64,000 nt of DNA, taken from Lepturacanthus savala (lineage: Eukaryota; Chordata; Actinopteri; Scombriformes; Trichiuridae). The notes below the pieces were generated by a model that worked only from the letters and a program-made list of their open reading frames with translations, was not told where the DNA came from and searched no databases. Of the stretch, positions 12,501 through 23,660 are shown piece by piece (position 1 is the stretch's first letter; the number at the start of each line of letters is the position of its first letter). Position numbers and translations under genes: made by a program. The stretch lies in the NCBI GenBank assembly GCA_030544235.1, contig CM060484.1, positions 11,564,531-11,628,530 of the forward strand, given 5' to 3'.

Positions 12501-15500
12501 TCCTGTAAGCATCACATAAAAATCTAATGTCAAATATTTTAACTAAAAAGAGAAATAATTAATAGAATAAATATAATAATACAAATGACTAATAACTATT
12601 TGTTTTAAAGGTTTTCTTTTCCTATTGTAACAAGAAATGCAAACTGCTGTAGTACACACACAATAATCGGTTTTGGTTTGACTAGGTACATGATCACCAA
12701 ATTTATACTGTAAGAAAAATGTTTAATGTTCTGTTTATTTATTCACCAGTTGCCGCTGCTCTTCTTCTCTTCTTTCCTCTTCTTCTCTTTGCTTCTGGTA
12801 AATCCTGCCACACAAACGCACAATCGGGTTGATTCTTTGGGTGTGTTTCTTTGTGTGTGTGTGTGTGTGTGTGTTTGTTTCGTGTTCATCGACTCACCTG
12901 TCCTGTTCAATCTGTTGGGCTCTCTCCTTCGCCTTCTTCTCCCTCTCCGCCGCCTGCTTCTCTTCCATCTCCCTCCTCTCCTTCTCCAGCGTCCGCCTCT
13001 CCAGCTCTGCTCGCTTGCTCTCCTCCTGACGACGGACTTCCTCGTCCCTCTAGGTAAGACAAAAATAAAGCTGAGTACCAGTTTTATGTTGGAAAGTATT
13101 GTTACTTTCCACTGTCTTCAAGATACTTTTCACTTGAGTACATGTATTCAAGCACTGTGTGATTTTGTTTCGTATTTCCTGCTACTTTATACTTCCACTC
13201 TATTGTACTTCATTGTTGATGGAAAGACATTCTTTAGCATTCTAGCCATGGGCCTGACAGACTACCTCCAGAGGAACTCTTCCATCAACACCTTGGTCCA
13301 GAAAGAAGGACTTCTGAAGGTACAGGGGTGTCTGGACCACCGAGGCATGGTCACCCAGCTGATCAGGTAAGCCTAGGAGAACAAGAAGGCTCTGGACCTT
13401 GGACACACTTATGGGTCCATACCCTAGAAGGTGGTTGAAGAAGCACTGAACCAGCACCTTGTCCCAGACAAGTTCAGAAACATCATTTTGGACGTTACAG
13501 CTTCAGTCCGAGAATCTCAGGGAGCGGAGACTCTTATTAGGCCATTAAGGTGGGATGCAGAGGGTTTTCAGGCCCATCCCTCTGTAGGGTTTTTAACATG
13601 TGTGGTATGACAGGGCCCAGTAGGCTAAGGGGCCATCGAGTTGGCTACTGAGGCAGCAGAAGTTGCCTCAAGATTAGGAGAGAAGAGTCTGTGGGTGGGT
13701 CCGTAGTGCTACCTGGACTGAGGCTTTATCAGCCCTGGCTGGGTCAGCTGGTTGAGGGTTTCTGATTTCTAAAAGACCTGAAACACCCAATGACTCCGGG
13801 TAGCATCACTGATGACTTGTCCAGGTGCACACACTCACATGATGATGTATGTCAAAAGCAGAGGGAAATATTGACCTTTCAACTCCATTACATTAGCTCT
13901 CCAACCTTTTTTCCCCTCTAAACATCTAAACAGGATTTCATTTCAATAAACAATAAAATGATCCAATATTTTACCCCAAATCAAAGATTAGAGAAAAAGA
14001 CAAATTTTCCTTACTTTTACTGATGTTAAGGATCTGAATTTTCTATCATTGGTGATTAGATGCATGATACCTGAGCTTGGACCCAGAAGTCGTCTTTGTT
14101 GATTTGTTGTATTTCCTCCACAGCATTGACTTTCCGGTAGACAGAACCCTGTTAAATTTGCAAAGGAGAGGTTGTTAGGTTGTAAATGACCCTCAAAGGT
14201 CCACATTTTTACTTTTTAGCCTGCAGGTCTTCTCACCACAGGTCCACTGGGCGCATCTATGTATTGTTGTGTTTGTTTGCGGAAGTTGAAGTTGGCTCCA
14301 GAGGCTTTGGCCACCTTTGACAAGATGGTCTCCGGGTCCACATCATCTTCTCCTCGGGCATTTATAGTCACATGGGCTCCCTGAGATCAAAAACGTGTCA
14401 GTGATAATTAGCGAGTGAGTATGTGGTATTTAACAGTAAGGGCCCTAGTTAGACAGTATAAATAATAATAATTAATAGTATAAAACTAACATAAAGGGTC
14501 ACGATACCTTAACACAACTGTAATTGCTAGTTAAGATTGGTGCAGTTGTCAATTTCAAGGCCATTGTATAAAAAGCAAAATTTGCTTTTTGCAGTTAGTG
14601 TCCAATATTTTTGATAGGCATTTTGAAAGTGTTTCTAATAATATTAGTAAATGTTTGCTGCTGTAAAAAGAAAAGAGGCAGAAACATGTTATGATGAGTA
14701 GGAAATATTAGACTCACCATCAGGAATTTGGCCATTGAGCTCACGTGGTTGGCACATATTCCTTTCCGAGAGTCCTTCACACCTTCACCTGTCTGTTAAG
14801 TGTATACACACATAAAGCTATATGAATATCATGAATGTATACTCACACCTCACACACACACACATATATACCCTCTATACCAGCAGCTCTATCGTCTGAT
14901 TAGAATTCCACCCAAGTGGGCTTCTTTTTGTTAAATTGGGCAGGTGAAAATCGTTTTTTTGGAGTTTACCAAATTTCCAAATTATACAATACTAATTACA
15001 AGGTCTATATACTATAGTGACCTGAACTCAAGAAGGAATATCCATGTATTTGTTTTTAGTTGTTTGTCTTGCATGTTGTAGCTGTGTCCATGTCTATTTA
15101 TGCATCTCACCCAGTTTATCAGGACGTATTTGGGCAGACCAGAATTGGGGTCCTGGACACGACAGAAGGCGTACATCACCTTCCCGCTGCTCAACTCCTC
15201 CACCATCTCCTCTAATCCACCATCTGCACACGTTGAACCATATTATGCAAGGCAAATAATTTTTTTTTAAAAGTCACTAATATATAATGTTTTTTTTTTT
15301 ACATCCATCAGATCTTACCTCCTTTTTCTGCCACACGGATATCATTACTGTTCCCTTCATAAGTAAACAGCACCCTGAAAACACACAAATTGGATTTATT
15401 TTTTTAAATATCATCATGTCAAGCAGTGGAAGAAGTGTTCAGATCTTTTAAAGTACCAATCTAAGTGTGGACATATACTCCGTTACAAGTAAAAAAGTAA

Positions 15501-16231
15501 AAGCATAATGAGCCTGATTGGTTTGGTCCTGAGTGACATATTATTATATAGGACATTATTAGATTATCACTATGAAGCATCAGTGTGTCAACATGATACA
15601 GTTGTAGCTGCTGGAGGTGCAGTTAGTTTTATGTATACACTGTATACAGTTAGCTAGTTTAGACCAGTGGTTCCCACCCTTGGGGTCAGGCCCCTCCAAA
15701 GGGTCAACAGGTAAAGGTGAGAGGTTGTGTGATAATTAATGGGAGAGGAAAGAAGAACAAAGTTCTGATTCAGAAATCTGTTTTCACTTCTTGGATTTTT
15801 CTCTAATCTTTGATTTTTGGTGGAATATTGAATCACTTATTTGAACATTTATTGAAATTAAACCACATGAGAAGTTTAAAGGGAAAATCTCTGTTTAGTG
15901 GAGCTGTTAACAACTCATCAGCATGTGAAACGTGACCTGACTTACACAAAACGATTAAAAAAAAAGTATGTATGTATGTAATATGTGTTTTAAAAGCTTG
16001 TTATATTATCTATTGTGTCAAATCTGCGTAGTAACTAAGTAAATGTACTTAGTTACTTTCCTCCACTTAGGGTGTGGTGAAAACAGATTACACTTAACAA
16101 GGAAGTGACATTTGTGAAAATATAACTTTTCTAACTGAGATAACTCACCAGTTAGTGTCTGACTTGACGTCCACCACTTCTTTATAAGCGGCTGTAAGTG
16201 CAGGGCCATTCTTACTCAGATTCACTGACAT
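9309..16231 (-). CDS. dbnl: Drebrin-like protein (Dbnl / mAbp1 / HIP-55), complete
   Basis: Dbnl is an F-actin-binding adaptor linking the cortical cytoskeleton to dynamin-dependent endocytosis and immune or neuronal signalling. Coding exons, in transcript order: 16149-16231, 15319-15374, 15111-15223, 14718-14792, 14237-14380, 14071-14148, 12898-13049, 12747-12804, 12278-12343, 12083-12194, 11633-12004, 10927-10995, 10719-10813, 9548-9617, 9309-9448. All splice sites are GT-AG, phases match, and the product is 560 aa. Residues 1-135 form the ADF-H domain (starts MSVNLSKNGPALTAAYKEVV; LFTYEGNSNDIRV; GKVMYAFCRVQDPNSGLPKY). Residues 184-253 are an Arg/Glu-rich coiled coil. Residues 313-436 are proline-rich with 9-residue repeats. 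An acidic stretch with YETP and YEIV tyrosine motifs follows, then an SH3 domain from about 503 to the end (ARALYDYQA, EGWWRG, GMFPANYVDIIL). It is longer than the mammalian protein (about 430 aa) because of the proline-rich repeats. Teleost a/b paralogue status is not decided. Confidence 0.96.
9490..9541. repeat. (TG)n microsatellite in the last dbnl intron
   Basis: About 25 uninterrupted TG units lie in the 99-bp intron between the two exons encoding the SH3 domain. On the transcribed strand this is a CA tract close to a 5' splice site. Confidence 0.95.
9888..10248. mobile_element. Short TIR element (MITE-like), copy 1, in dbnl intron
   Basis: Terminal inverted repeats are visible. The left end reads 'actgttcaaaagtttggggt' and the right end reads 'accctaaacttttgaagtgt' followed by 'ttagtgta'. 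A second copy in opposite orientation is at 29711-30011. The internal blocks 'ttccagcaactatcactcca' and 'cttttcatgaaaaa' appear as reverse complements in copy 2. No transposase is encoded, so it is non-autonomous. Confidence 0.8.
11262..11455. repeat. Degenerate tandem repeat in dbnl intron
   Basis: About five imperfect units of roughly 35-40 bp are built around 'cagagcctctgaagctaa' and '(g)ttaaccc'. Substitutions and length differences suggest an old minisatellite. It lies in the intron between the acidic-region exon and the proline-rich exon of dbnl. Confidence 0.7.
11731..11838 (-). repeat. Coding minisatellite, four 27-bp units, in dbnl proline-rich region
   Basis: Four adjacent 27-bp units begin at 11731, 11758, 11785 and 11812. 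They differ by one to three bases and read in frame on the minus strand as SPVLYQSPA repeats. Beyond them (about 11865-11910) is a second array of 18-bp units encoding the PPVSPV motif. Both preserve the frame and the PxxP character of the region. Confidence 0.9.
13050..13215. repeat. Dispersed 'time-course-like' fish repeat fragment
   Basis: The segment with 'acttttcacttgagtacatg' and 'ctgctactttatacttccac' belongs to the same dispersed family as stretches at 15421-15560, 22245-22280, 22640-22830 and 32205-32480 (partly as reverse complement). I recognise such text as common in spiny-rayed fish genomes; its class is uncertain. Confidence 0.5.
13222..13830 (+). mobile_element. Decayed LINE reverse-transcriptase relic in dbnl intron
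   Basis: Plus-strand translation shows a non-LTR RT-like order: 'MGLTDYLQRNSSINTLVQK', then a 'QGCLDHRGMVTQLIR' block, then 'ALDLGHTYGSIP' (the LDLxxAYGSIPH block of RT motif A, with the catalytic Asp replaced by His), then 'HLVPDKFRNIILD'. Stops and frame changes interrupt it. It is opposite in orientation to dbnl and sits in its 1-kb intron. Inactive. Confidence 0.75.
15375..16148 (-). other. dbnl intron 1, repeat-filled
   Basis: This intron holds a repeat from about 15661 to 15900 ('ccagtggttcccacccttgg', then 'ttctgattcagaaatctg' and 'tggaatattgaatcactt') that recurs at 22850-23070. It also holds fragments of the 'ggaagaagtgttcagatc' family at its start and end. No coding exon is seen. 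Confidence 0.6.
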
Positions 16232-18418
16232 TTTCTTCCAGGTTTCCTCATTCACAGTCCAAACGGGCTGGAAATAATCCCACAACAATTCAAGCCAAAG
16301 GCCTCAGAATGAAAAAAAAAAAAAAATTCACTTCGCTTCCTGGAAAATCCAAATGTTTAAAAAAAAAACAATTTCTGTCTTTGGACAAAATGCACCACAG
16401 CTGATCGGCTGCAGCTCTAATTTATTGTGATTCCCAGAGAAGAGTTTTTGCCTTGTGTCAAACCAGTTTGGGGGAAAAGATAAAGAACCAGATCATCCAC
16501 ATTCTCATAGCGGTTAGTCACCTCATTCATTCATTAGCAGGAGAGTAAAGTGAAAGAACGCAGATACATTTATTCAGTTTAACCCAGGGAGTGTTCTCCT
16601 TTCCCATATTTCTTGAAAAATATAAAACTTCATTTTTATTTCTCATTGTTATTTTTTTATTCTTTTTATATCGACAAATAAAATGTATTATATTGTTATT
16701 TTAACGATTTTGCTAAGATGTTCTCTAAATGTCAATGTGGTTACTGCAGAAAAGCATGAAATTTGTCATCATGTTGCAACATTTTGTTAAAAAGGGTTTT
16801 GTAGGTGGTTTGGATGGTTCAGATGAGAAAACTTCATGGCTTTAGGAGAATGTGTTTGTGAAAGCGATGAAAACTGATCCACAGGTTGGTCCAAACAGAC
16901 TTCTCTTTCACTGACTTCTGTTTTTCTGGACTTTTGACAATGTGACTTCAGTTTGGGTTAATATATTTACCCTCGAGAAGGAGGGTGTTTTAGCCTGCGT
17001 TTGTCTGTCTGTTATCAAAACATCTCAACAAATTATGGCCGGAATTTTGTCAAATTTTCAGCAAATGTTGGGAATGGTGCCATGAATATCTGATTACATT
17101 TTGGTATTGATCCGAAAGAAAATCTGGTTTCTGGATCACTTTGAATTTTTTGTTGTTTGATAACATTGCAGTAAATGGACCTTCAAACAGGCGTCTTTGT
17201 TTGAGGCCACCTGGTGGTGATATCTTGCACCTGCATAGCTTGTTTTAGTGTGTGTATTCAATTAGTATAAGACAACAATGTTGGGTGGGAGTCGCAATAT
17301 GCTTGGTGGGGATCTGGGTTCTCAGAGTACTTTTATTATAATTTAATGCATTATTTAAAGCACTTTGAATTGTCCTTCCTTGTATGTGTGACCTGAATAA
17401 CAGCAAAACAGGTAGTGATGGGGTGGGGGGTTTGACATGTCAAGTCATTTTGAGTTATAGCAGCAGATCATAACAAAAGGTTTCTCTTGACACTTTTCAA
17501 AAATACAGTGGGTCTGGGCCATATGATATTCGCTCATTAGCATTTAAACAACACATTGAAGCTGTTTTATTTTAGTGATTACGGAAACCCAAGACAACCC
17601 CAGCTACCTAAATGACTTGGACACATGTCCAAAGTGCATTTTCTGCCTCGTGCAAAGACAATGCTTTCGTGGTGTCTCAATAAGGGCACTTAAAGTTTAA
17701 TTTAGCTCTCTTGCTGGAATCAAAACCGCAAAGTTTCCCTATTCTCAGGGTTAACAGATCAGGAGTTTCAGAACGGACCCCTGCTAATATATGCGCTCCT
17801 CTGATGGCCCGAGTTCCTGAGTTTTGGGAAGTTGTTCTTCTGACTTTTGTTTGCTCATGTGCTTTTAATTTGCAATGCGGGAACAACAGGAACGCCACAA
17901 TGAACATGTGTTGTTTGTCATTACTTTGAGAACAAACAACACATCAAAGCTGTTTCCAGTTTTATGTTAGTGATTTCGTCCCAGACTTGTTGCTGCACCA
18001 GAACATTCCCTTTAAACCACTAAAGAAGTTTGAGGCGTGCTGCCACTGGGGGCCACCAGAGGGCTTCAGGGGAGAGAAAAAATGAAAAATAAGAGTGTTA
18101 ACACCTGGCGAGGGACAAAATGGATCACTTTTTAGTATCGCAACTGAAAGTGAGAGAGAACACAGAGTATATTTATAATATAAATATTATTAAAACTCTT
18201 TTTTAAGCTTGTGTGCAACATACAAAGCATGCATTGATAGTGATGATTAAAATGGGGGGGGGGGGGTTCAGGTCTCTTAGGGCAGGATCACTATCCCATT
18301 CTTTAATAACTGCTGAATTAGAGCATCGGTTTCTTATAGAAACTCAGCTGACTCAAAGAAAGCTGTGATGAGTTAAGTCATTAACAGACACGTAACATTG
18401 ATCCAAAACACACACACA

Positions 18419-18497
<79 letters not shown>

Positions 18498-19600
18498 TGA
18501 CTATAACTTTTAGAGCCACTTTGAGAAAAGCCTTTTTTTTATTTATGATCTTAAAGTAATTATTTACAAGATTAAAGTCATTATTTTTCAAGAACAAAGT
18601 CATTATTTATGAGAAATAAACCATGATATTCAAACCTGTTGCGTTTAATGACACTTTTTAATACGAGGGCTGTGGGTGATTAAGTTGAAGGCCTATTTTT
18701 TGGAAAGGTTTCACAAACACAAGACACTTAATCGTTTGGCACATCAGCAACACGTTATAAGTAATATCAGGACTTTAAAAGAATATGCAAGAAATTGCAT
18801 CTTTTGTGAATTTCTGGAAGAGGAAATGGCTGGAACTGGAACGATTCTCCTAAATAATTACTTTATTCTAGCACCTAATTACTTTATTATCGTGAATAAT
18901 GACTTTATTCTTGAAGGCTGTGAAAAGAATATGTTCTCAATGTGGCACTAATACTGTGCAACTGTTCCTTAGTTTATGAAATGCATTTATACCATTGACT
19001 ACTGGTGCTTTGGCAATATTGTTGATTTAACATCCTTGCAAATAAAGCTAAATTGAATTGGCAGAGAGATTTGAATCATCACAGCGTTCCCTAGCCTGCG
19101 TTATGTCACCTGTCGATCATTGGTGGTAAGATTAAGTTTGCATTTCATGTTCTTTATGTAATTTCCATCCTTTCCTACTTTGTCTTATGTAGTATTGTAA
19201 AATTAATTTTAAAACGTCAACTAATCTAAATGTATTTGATTTAATGTTTTATTTGTAATGTGGCGTAACTAGACATGAATGAAAATATTCCCTGATTTTT
19301 GGACAAAAAGTAGAATCATGTTCATTAATCACATATAGATGAAAGGAAAGTCCATTATGTTTAACCTTATAGTTGACAGAGAACTATGTGTGGGCCTATA
19401 AGAAAGGTTTTCTGTTTTCTTTTCTTCTATTTGAGTTGACATTTTTATATTTGTATTTTATTATATGTGACTTTCTGGTTTAGTAATGTGTTTGAGTCAA
19501 AACAAACAGACACATACACAACTAATAATGACCAACTTCACTGGACATCCACCGACAGGGATCACATGCTTTTGTTCCACATGATGTGAGTGAAATTTCT
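16232..19600. other. dbnl upstream region and start of the gene desert
   Basis: The dbnl 5' leader and promoter should lie just right of 16231. The start codon has an A at -3 (gaaaATG on the minus strand), but no CpG island or TATA box is evident. Beyond it are AT-rich sequence, a repeat near 17000-17330 whose 'ttgggtgggagtcgcaatat' block is echoed at 2757 and, as reverse complement, near 56830, a G homopolymer near 18254, and a long CA tract. No gene is seen. Confidence 0.5.
18408..18495. repeat. (CA)n microsatellite
   Basis: About 43 CA units with one CATA interruption near 18423. The open frame through it on the minus strand is a simple-repeat artefact. Confidence 0.95.
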
Positions 19601-19604
19601 GTGA

Positions 19605-20850
19605 CTAGGATGAGGATTTGGGATGCTGCAGTGCATCAAATCCCTCAAGAAACCCAGATGCACAACCTTTGGTGACTGACTTTGGACCGGCTCCCTCCTA
19701 TGGGTCTGGGGGCAATCCTGGTTTTAAGTTCAGCAGTGGACTGGTTTTCAATTTTGGGGTCCTGGGACGTCCCAGCACAGCAAATCACACAAGAGGCCCA
19801 AATCCACAACCTTTGCCCAACGACTTCGGACTGGCGCCCTCCTACGGGTCTGGGGACATCCCAGCACAGCAAATCCCACAAGAGGCCCAGATCCATGACC
19901 TTCACTGACCGACTTTGGACCGGCTCCCTCCTACGGGTCTGGGGGCGATCCTGGTTGTAAGTGTGGCAGGGGAGTGGTTCCCTCCTTTAGATCTTGGGAT
20001 GTCCCAATGCAGTAAATCACACAAGAGGCCCAAATCCATGATCTTTGCTGAATGACTTTGGACTGGCATTCTCCTACGGGTCTGGGGGCGGTCCTGGTTG
20101 TAAGTTTGGCAGCGGACTGATTCTCTCCTTTGGATCTTGGGATGTCCCAGTGCAGCAAATCCCACAAGAGGCCCAGACCCACTACATTTGCCGACTGACT
20201 TTGGACTGGCTCCCTCCTATGGGTCTGGGGGCGATCCTGGTTTTAGGTTCGGCAGTGGGCTGGTTTGCTTCTTTGGGTCCTGGGACGGCCCAGCACAGCA
20301 AATCACAACAGAGGCCCAAATCCACAACCTTTGCCCAACGACTTTGGACTGGCTCCCTCCTACGGGTCTGGGGGCGGTCCTGGTTGTAAGTTTGGCAGCT
20401 GACTGATTCTCTCCTTTCAATCTTTGGATGTCGGGTCGGTCCTGGTTTTAAGTTCTGCAGTGGACTGGTTTGCCCCATTAGGTCCTGGGACGTCCCAGCA
20501 CAGCAAATCCCACAAGAGGCCCAGATTCGTAACCTTTGCCGAACAACTTTGGACAGGCTTCCACCTACCAGTCTGGGGGCAATCCTGGTACTAAATTTGT
20601 CAGCAGAATGGGTTCCTCCTTTGGGGGTGGGGACATCTCAGCACAGCAAATCCCAAAAGCGGCCCAGATCGATCCACAACCTGCATGCAATCCACAACCG
20701 TGATTTTACATGCCTTTGAACAATGCTGGTTGTAAGTTCATCATAGACCGGTTCTCTCCTTAAGGCCTATGGATGTCCCAGCACAGCAACCCCCACAAGA
20801 AGCCCAGATCGACAACCTGCTCTGACCTACTTTGAACCCGGCTCCCTCCT
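19605..20850. repeat. Tandem satellite with a 143-bp monomer
   Basis: A GC-richer array sits in AT-rich DNA. The anchor 'cccagcacagcaaatc' or its variants starts near 19624, 19771, 19860, 20003, 20146, 20289, 20494, 20637 and 20777. Five of the eight spacings are within a few bases of 143; one unit is short (89) and one long (205). Each unit also contains 'tccctcctacgggtctgggg' and 'acgactttggactgg'. Because 143 is not a multiple of 3, the frame changes with each unit, so the open frames across it are not evidence for a protein. Confidence 0.9.
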
Positions 20851-22240
20851 ACAGGTCTGGGGATAATTCGGTTCCATCCCGCACATCTGGGGGTAATCCC
20901 ATCTTACTTTTGACTGTTTTAAAACATTTCTACATTTAATTAATTTACTTTTCAGAGTTAACCTTTGGCATCTGATGACCACTGGTGTGATAAACTCAGT
21001 GAGGACAAGGACGAGGTTGGATTCGGGCCAATTTGTTGGGTAAAATATACCTAAGGTTAGTAATAGTCAGTGATGGATGACGTTAATGATATTAACATTA
21101 GTGTTCTAGGACTAAATACAAATTTTGCTCAATTCATGTGAACACAGCAACGGATACAATTCACTGTTTTTGATAAGTAGCCTAGAAAATGACTGCAGCA
21201 ACTGTAGTTGCTGGTGGAGTGAAATGGGCTAACAAAACATTTCTGTCATATTTCTGTATAGTATATGATGTCAAAGTCAGGTTAGGGTACTTCTAACACT
21301 ATACATTCGAACAATTATAAAGTTTTAAACCTTGAACTCTGGTTTTCATCTGTCACCTGCGGCATGTGTGATCTAGCATTGACCTGAAGGTGCTGCTGTT
21401 GCATCATGTCAGAGATTGAAAAGCACTTACTCCATTTCTGTTGTTGCGTCATCCAGTTTTCTGGCAAACATGATGGATATATAGAGATTAGGTTAATTAG
21501 ATTAATATATCGAGATTAATTATAACACATGAATCTACATCAATGCAATATATGAGTTCCCCCCTTTTTCCTTTGCGCCTTCAGCTGGATGTTGTTCTCT
21601 TCTCTGTGTTTCACTTCTGGATTTAATGAGGGAAAAGGACCAGATTTATTTTTTTATAGACTTCACTACCTAATGTGAGGGGAAAAATAATATTACAGAC
21701 ATTTTTATTCAAAGCAGAGTACTTAAAAAAACAGGACCTTTGACAAAACACGTCAATCCCTTTAATGCATCCGTTTTAAATAAAGGACTTTGCCTGAATT
21801 AACCTCCTTTTGAGGACTGGGTGACCGAGTCAGGAAAAGTCGTTGCTTATGAAAGAATGTCAGGATGCAGGAAAGGACAGACACATGTTTCCTTACTTGG
21901 GAAATGTAAGCTACTGTATGTTTCTTTTGTAAAAGCGTAGGTGTAAAGGAAGCGCACTGTTTTTGATTTATATGTGAGATATGCTTTGTATAGTTTCCTT
22001 TAATTCAGACTTGTATTGTCTGTTTTTATGAATAGCATTATTCATACTAAGGCATCTTTACATGCATGTCATTTCAGAAGTTTCCTGATTTTGATCAGAA
22101 AATATCCGATTACATATTTCTTAATATGCAAAAAAAACCAAACACTCAATGCTACAGATGTATTTGAATGTACTGAGGTTAGAGTTCTAAAAGGTTTGAA
22201 ATTTGAGATTTTATTCCCGGCAGTGTGGCTTGTTTCATAA
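20851..22240. other. Intergenic, no gene seen
   Basis: AT-rich sequence between the satellite and the nested repeats. There are no coding exons, RNA genes or clear mobile elements. Short reading frames here lack any resemblance to a known family. Confidence 0.45.
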
Positions 22241-22281
22241 ATAAGTCACAGATGCGGTAGTGGAAGATTCAGATCATTTAC

Positions 22282-22634
22282 TTAAAGGTACAGTGTGTAC
22301 TTTCTGGCAGCCCCTAGTGGTGATGTTGCAGATTACAACCAAATCAATACCCTAAGCATATAGGGAAAAATACACGATAAACAGGAAAGTGTCTCTAGAA
22401 CCAAAATTTGTTTTGTCCTTTCTGGGTTACCATCCACTATAGCAGGATTCAATGACGGAGACATACAAATAAATAAAACATAGCCTAGTCTAGGGTAATA
22501 AAAACACAAATTCTTATTTTGATTAAAATATATACTTATTAAAACATACTTAGGAATATTATATTCCATTTCTGCCAAGTCTGTTGCACTAGATCCTGCT
22601 TAATATAAGTAAATCTTATGCACTGTACCTTTAA
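22282..22634. mobile_element. Short TIR element inserted into an older repeat
   Basis: The ends form an inverted repeat: 'ttaaaggtacagtgtgta' on the left and 'tgcactgtacctttaa' on the right. The interior contains 'cagcccctagtggtgatg', typical of a family abundant in fish. The flanks (22245-22280 and 22640-22830) are the two halves of a 'ggaagattcagatcatttac...cactccattacaagtaa' repeat, so this copy inserted into a pre-existing one. It encodes no transposase. Confidence 0.75.
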
Positions 22635-22849
22635 ATCAACAAATATAAAAACACTCCATTACAAGTAACAATCCTACAGTTATGAGCTTGATGTAGTAAG
22701 AGATAAATGTAAAAGTACATTTATTTGAAATGTAGTGGAATGGAAATATAAACTAGCATTAAATAGAAATATTCAAGTTAAGTACCTCGACTTGAGTAAA
22801 TGTACTTTGATACTTTCCTCTTTAGCGGGTCAGCAGAGAAGTGGAGGAA

Positions 22850-23070
22850 ATACAAGAGGTCATGAGATGACTAATGGAAGCGGAAAGAAGAAGAACTTTC
22901 CATTTTTTTGAAAAAAAAAAGAATAGGAAACAGTTCTGATTCACAAATCTGTTTTCACTTTTTAGACTTTCAGTCTAATCTTAGATTTTTGGTGAAATAT
23001 TGAATCACTTGAACATTTATTAAAATAAAACCATGTGAGAAGTTAGAGGAAAAAAATCTCTATTTGGCGA
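22850..23070. repeat. Dispersed repeat, second copy of the 15.66-15.90 kb unit
   Basis: It shares 'agttctgattca', 'aaatctgttttcactt', 'tggtgaaatattgaatcact' and 'gaacatttatt' with 15720-15870 in the same orientation. Probably a non-autonomous hAT-like element, by its resemblance to 'ccagtggttccc' elements of other vertebrates; no ends were proven. Confidence 0.6.
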
Positions 23071-23383
23071 CGGCTGAAACCGCCGGTTTCATCTTTAACC
23101 CATTTAAGCAACTGTATTCTGTCATTTTACTCAAAATAAAAAAAAAATCAAATGATATTCATACAGTTTTTTTTTCCCAATGACTTGATAGTAGACGACT
23201 TAGACAAAGGTTTTAAGCAAAAACAAATTAGGTTTCCAAGTACTTCCTGTCATATGACGACTTCCTGCCCCTTCCTCCTGAGAACATGGTGTAGACAAAC
23301 CCTCCCGAAAAGAAGTCATTTTGTTTAAATTACTTATTATATTATATATCTATTTAATCATTCAAGGCTCTAGAATAAGCCAG

Positions 23384-23524
<141 letters not shown>

Positions 23525-23605
23525 CAGAGAAATACAGGCATCTCAAAAGTAGGCTACTTGAGTAAAAAAAAAATGAACTCCTTGTATTAATGTCATTCAA
23601 TTGTA

Positions 23606-23610
<5 letters not shown>

Positions 23611-23658
<48 letters not shown>
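23611..23658. repeat. (TG)n microsatellite
   Basis: About 24 uninterrupted TG units, followed by a short CpG-containing stretch (23660-23780). Confidence 0.95.

Positions 23659-23659
<1 letters not shown>

Positions 23660-23660
<1 letters not shown>

Noticed and set aside
12791..12795. Acceptor nearer to the dbnl 12747-12804 exon (ttaccag instead of ggcag)
   Set aside because: It puts the coiled-coil exon in the wrong frame; the upstream acceptor at 12805 gives IYQKQREEEERREEEQRQL in phase.
12726..13370. 214-codon plus-strand frame across dbnl exons
   Set aside because: It is antisense to two verified dbnl coiled-coil exons, then crosses a GT tract and a decayed LINE; the segments are unrelated.
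19618..20478. Several Gly/Pro/Ser-rich open frames on both strands that look like a repeat protein
   Set aside because: They lie within a 143-bp satellite; the unit is not a multiple of three and both strands are open, so no consistent protein is encoded.
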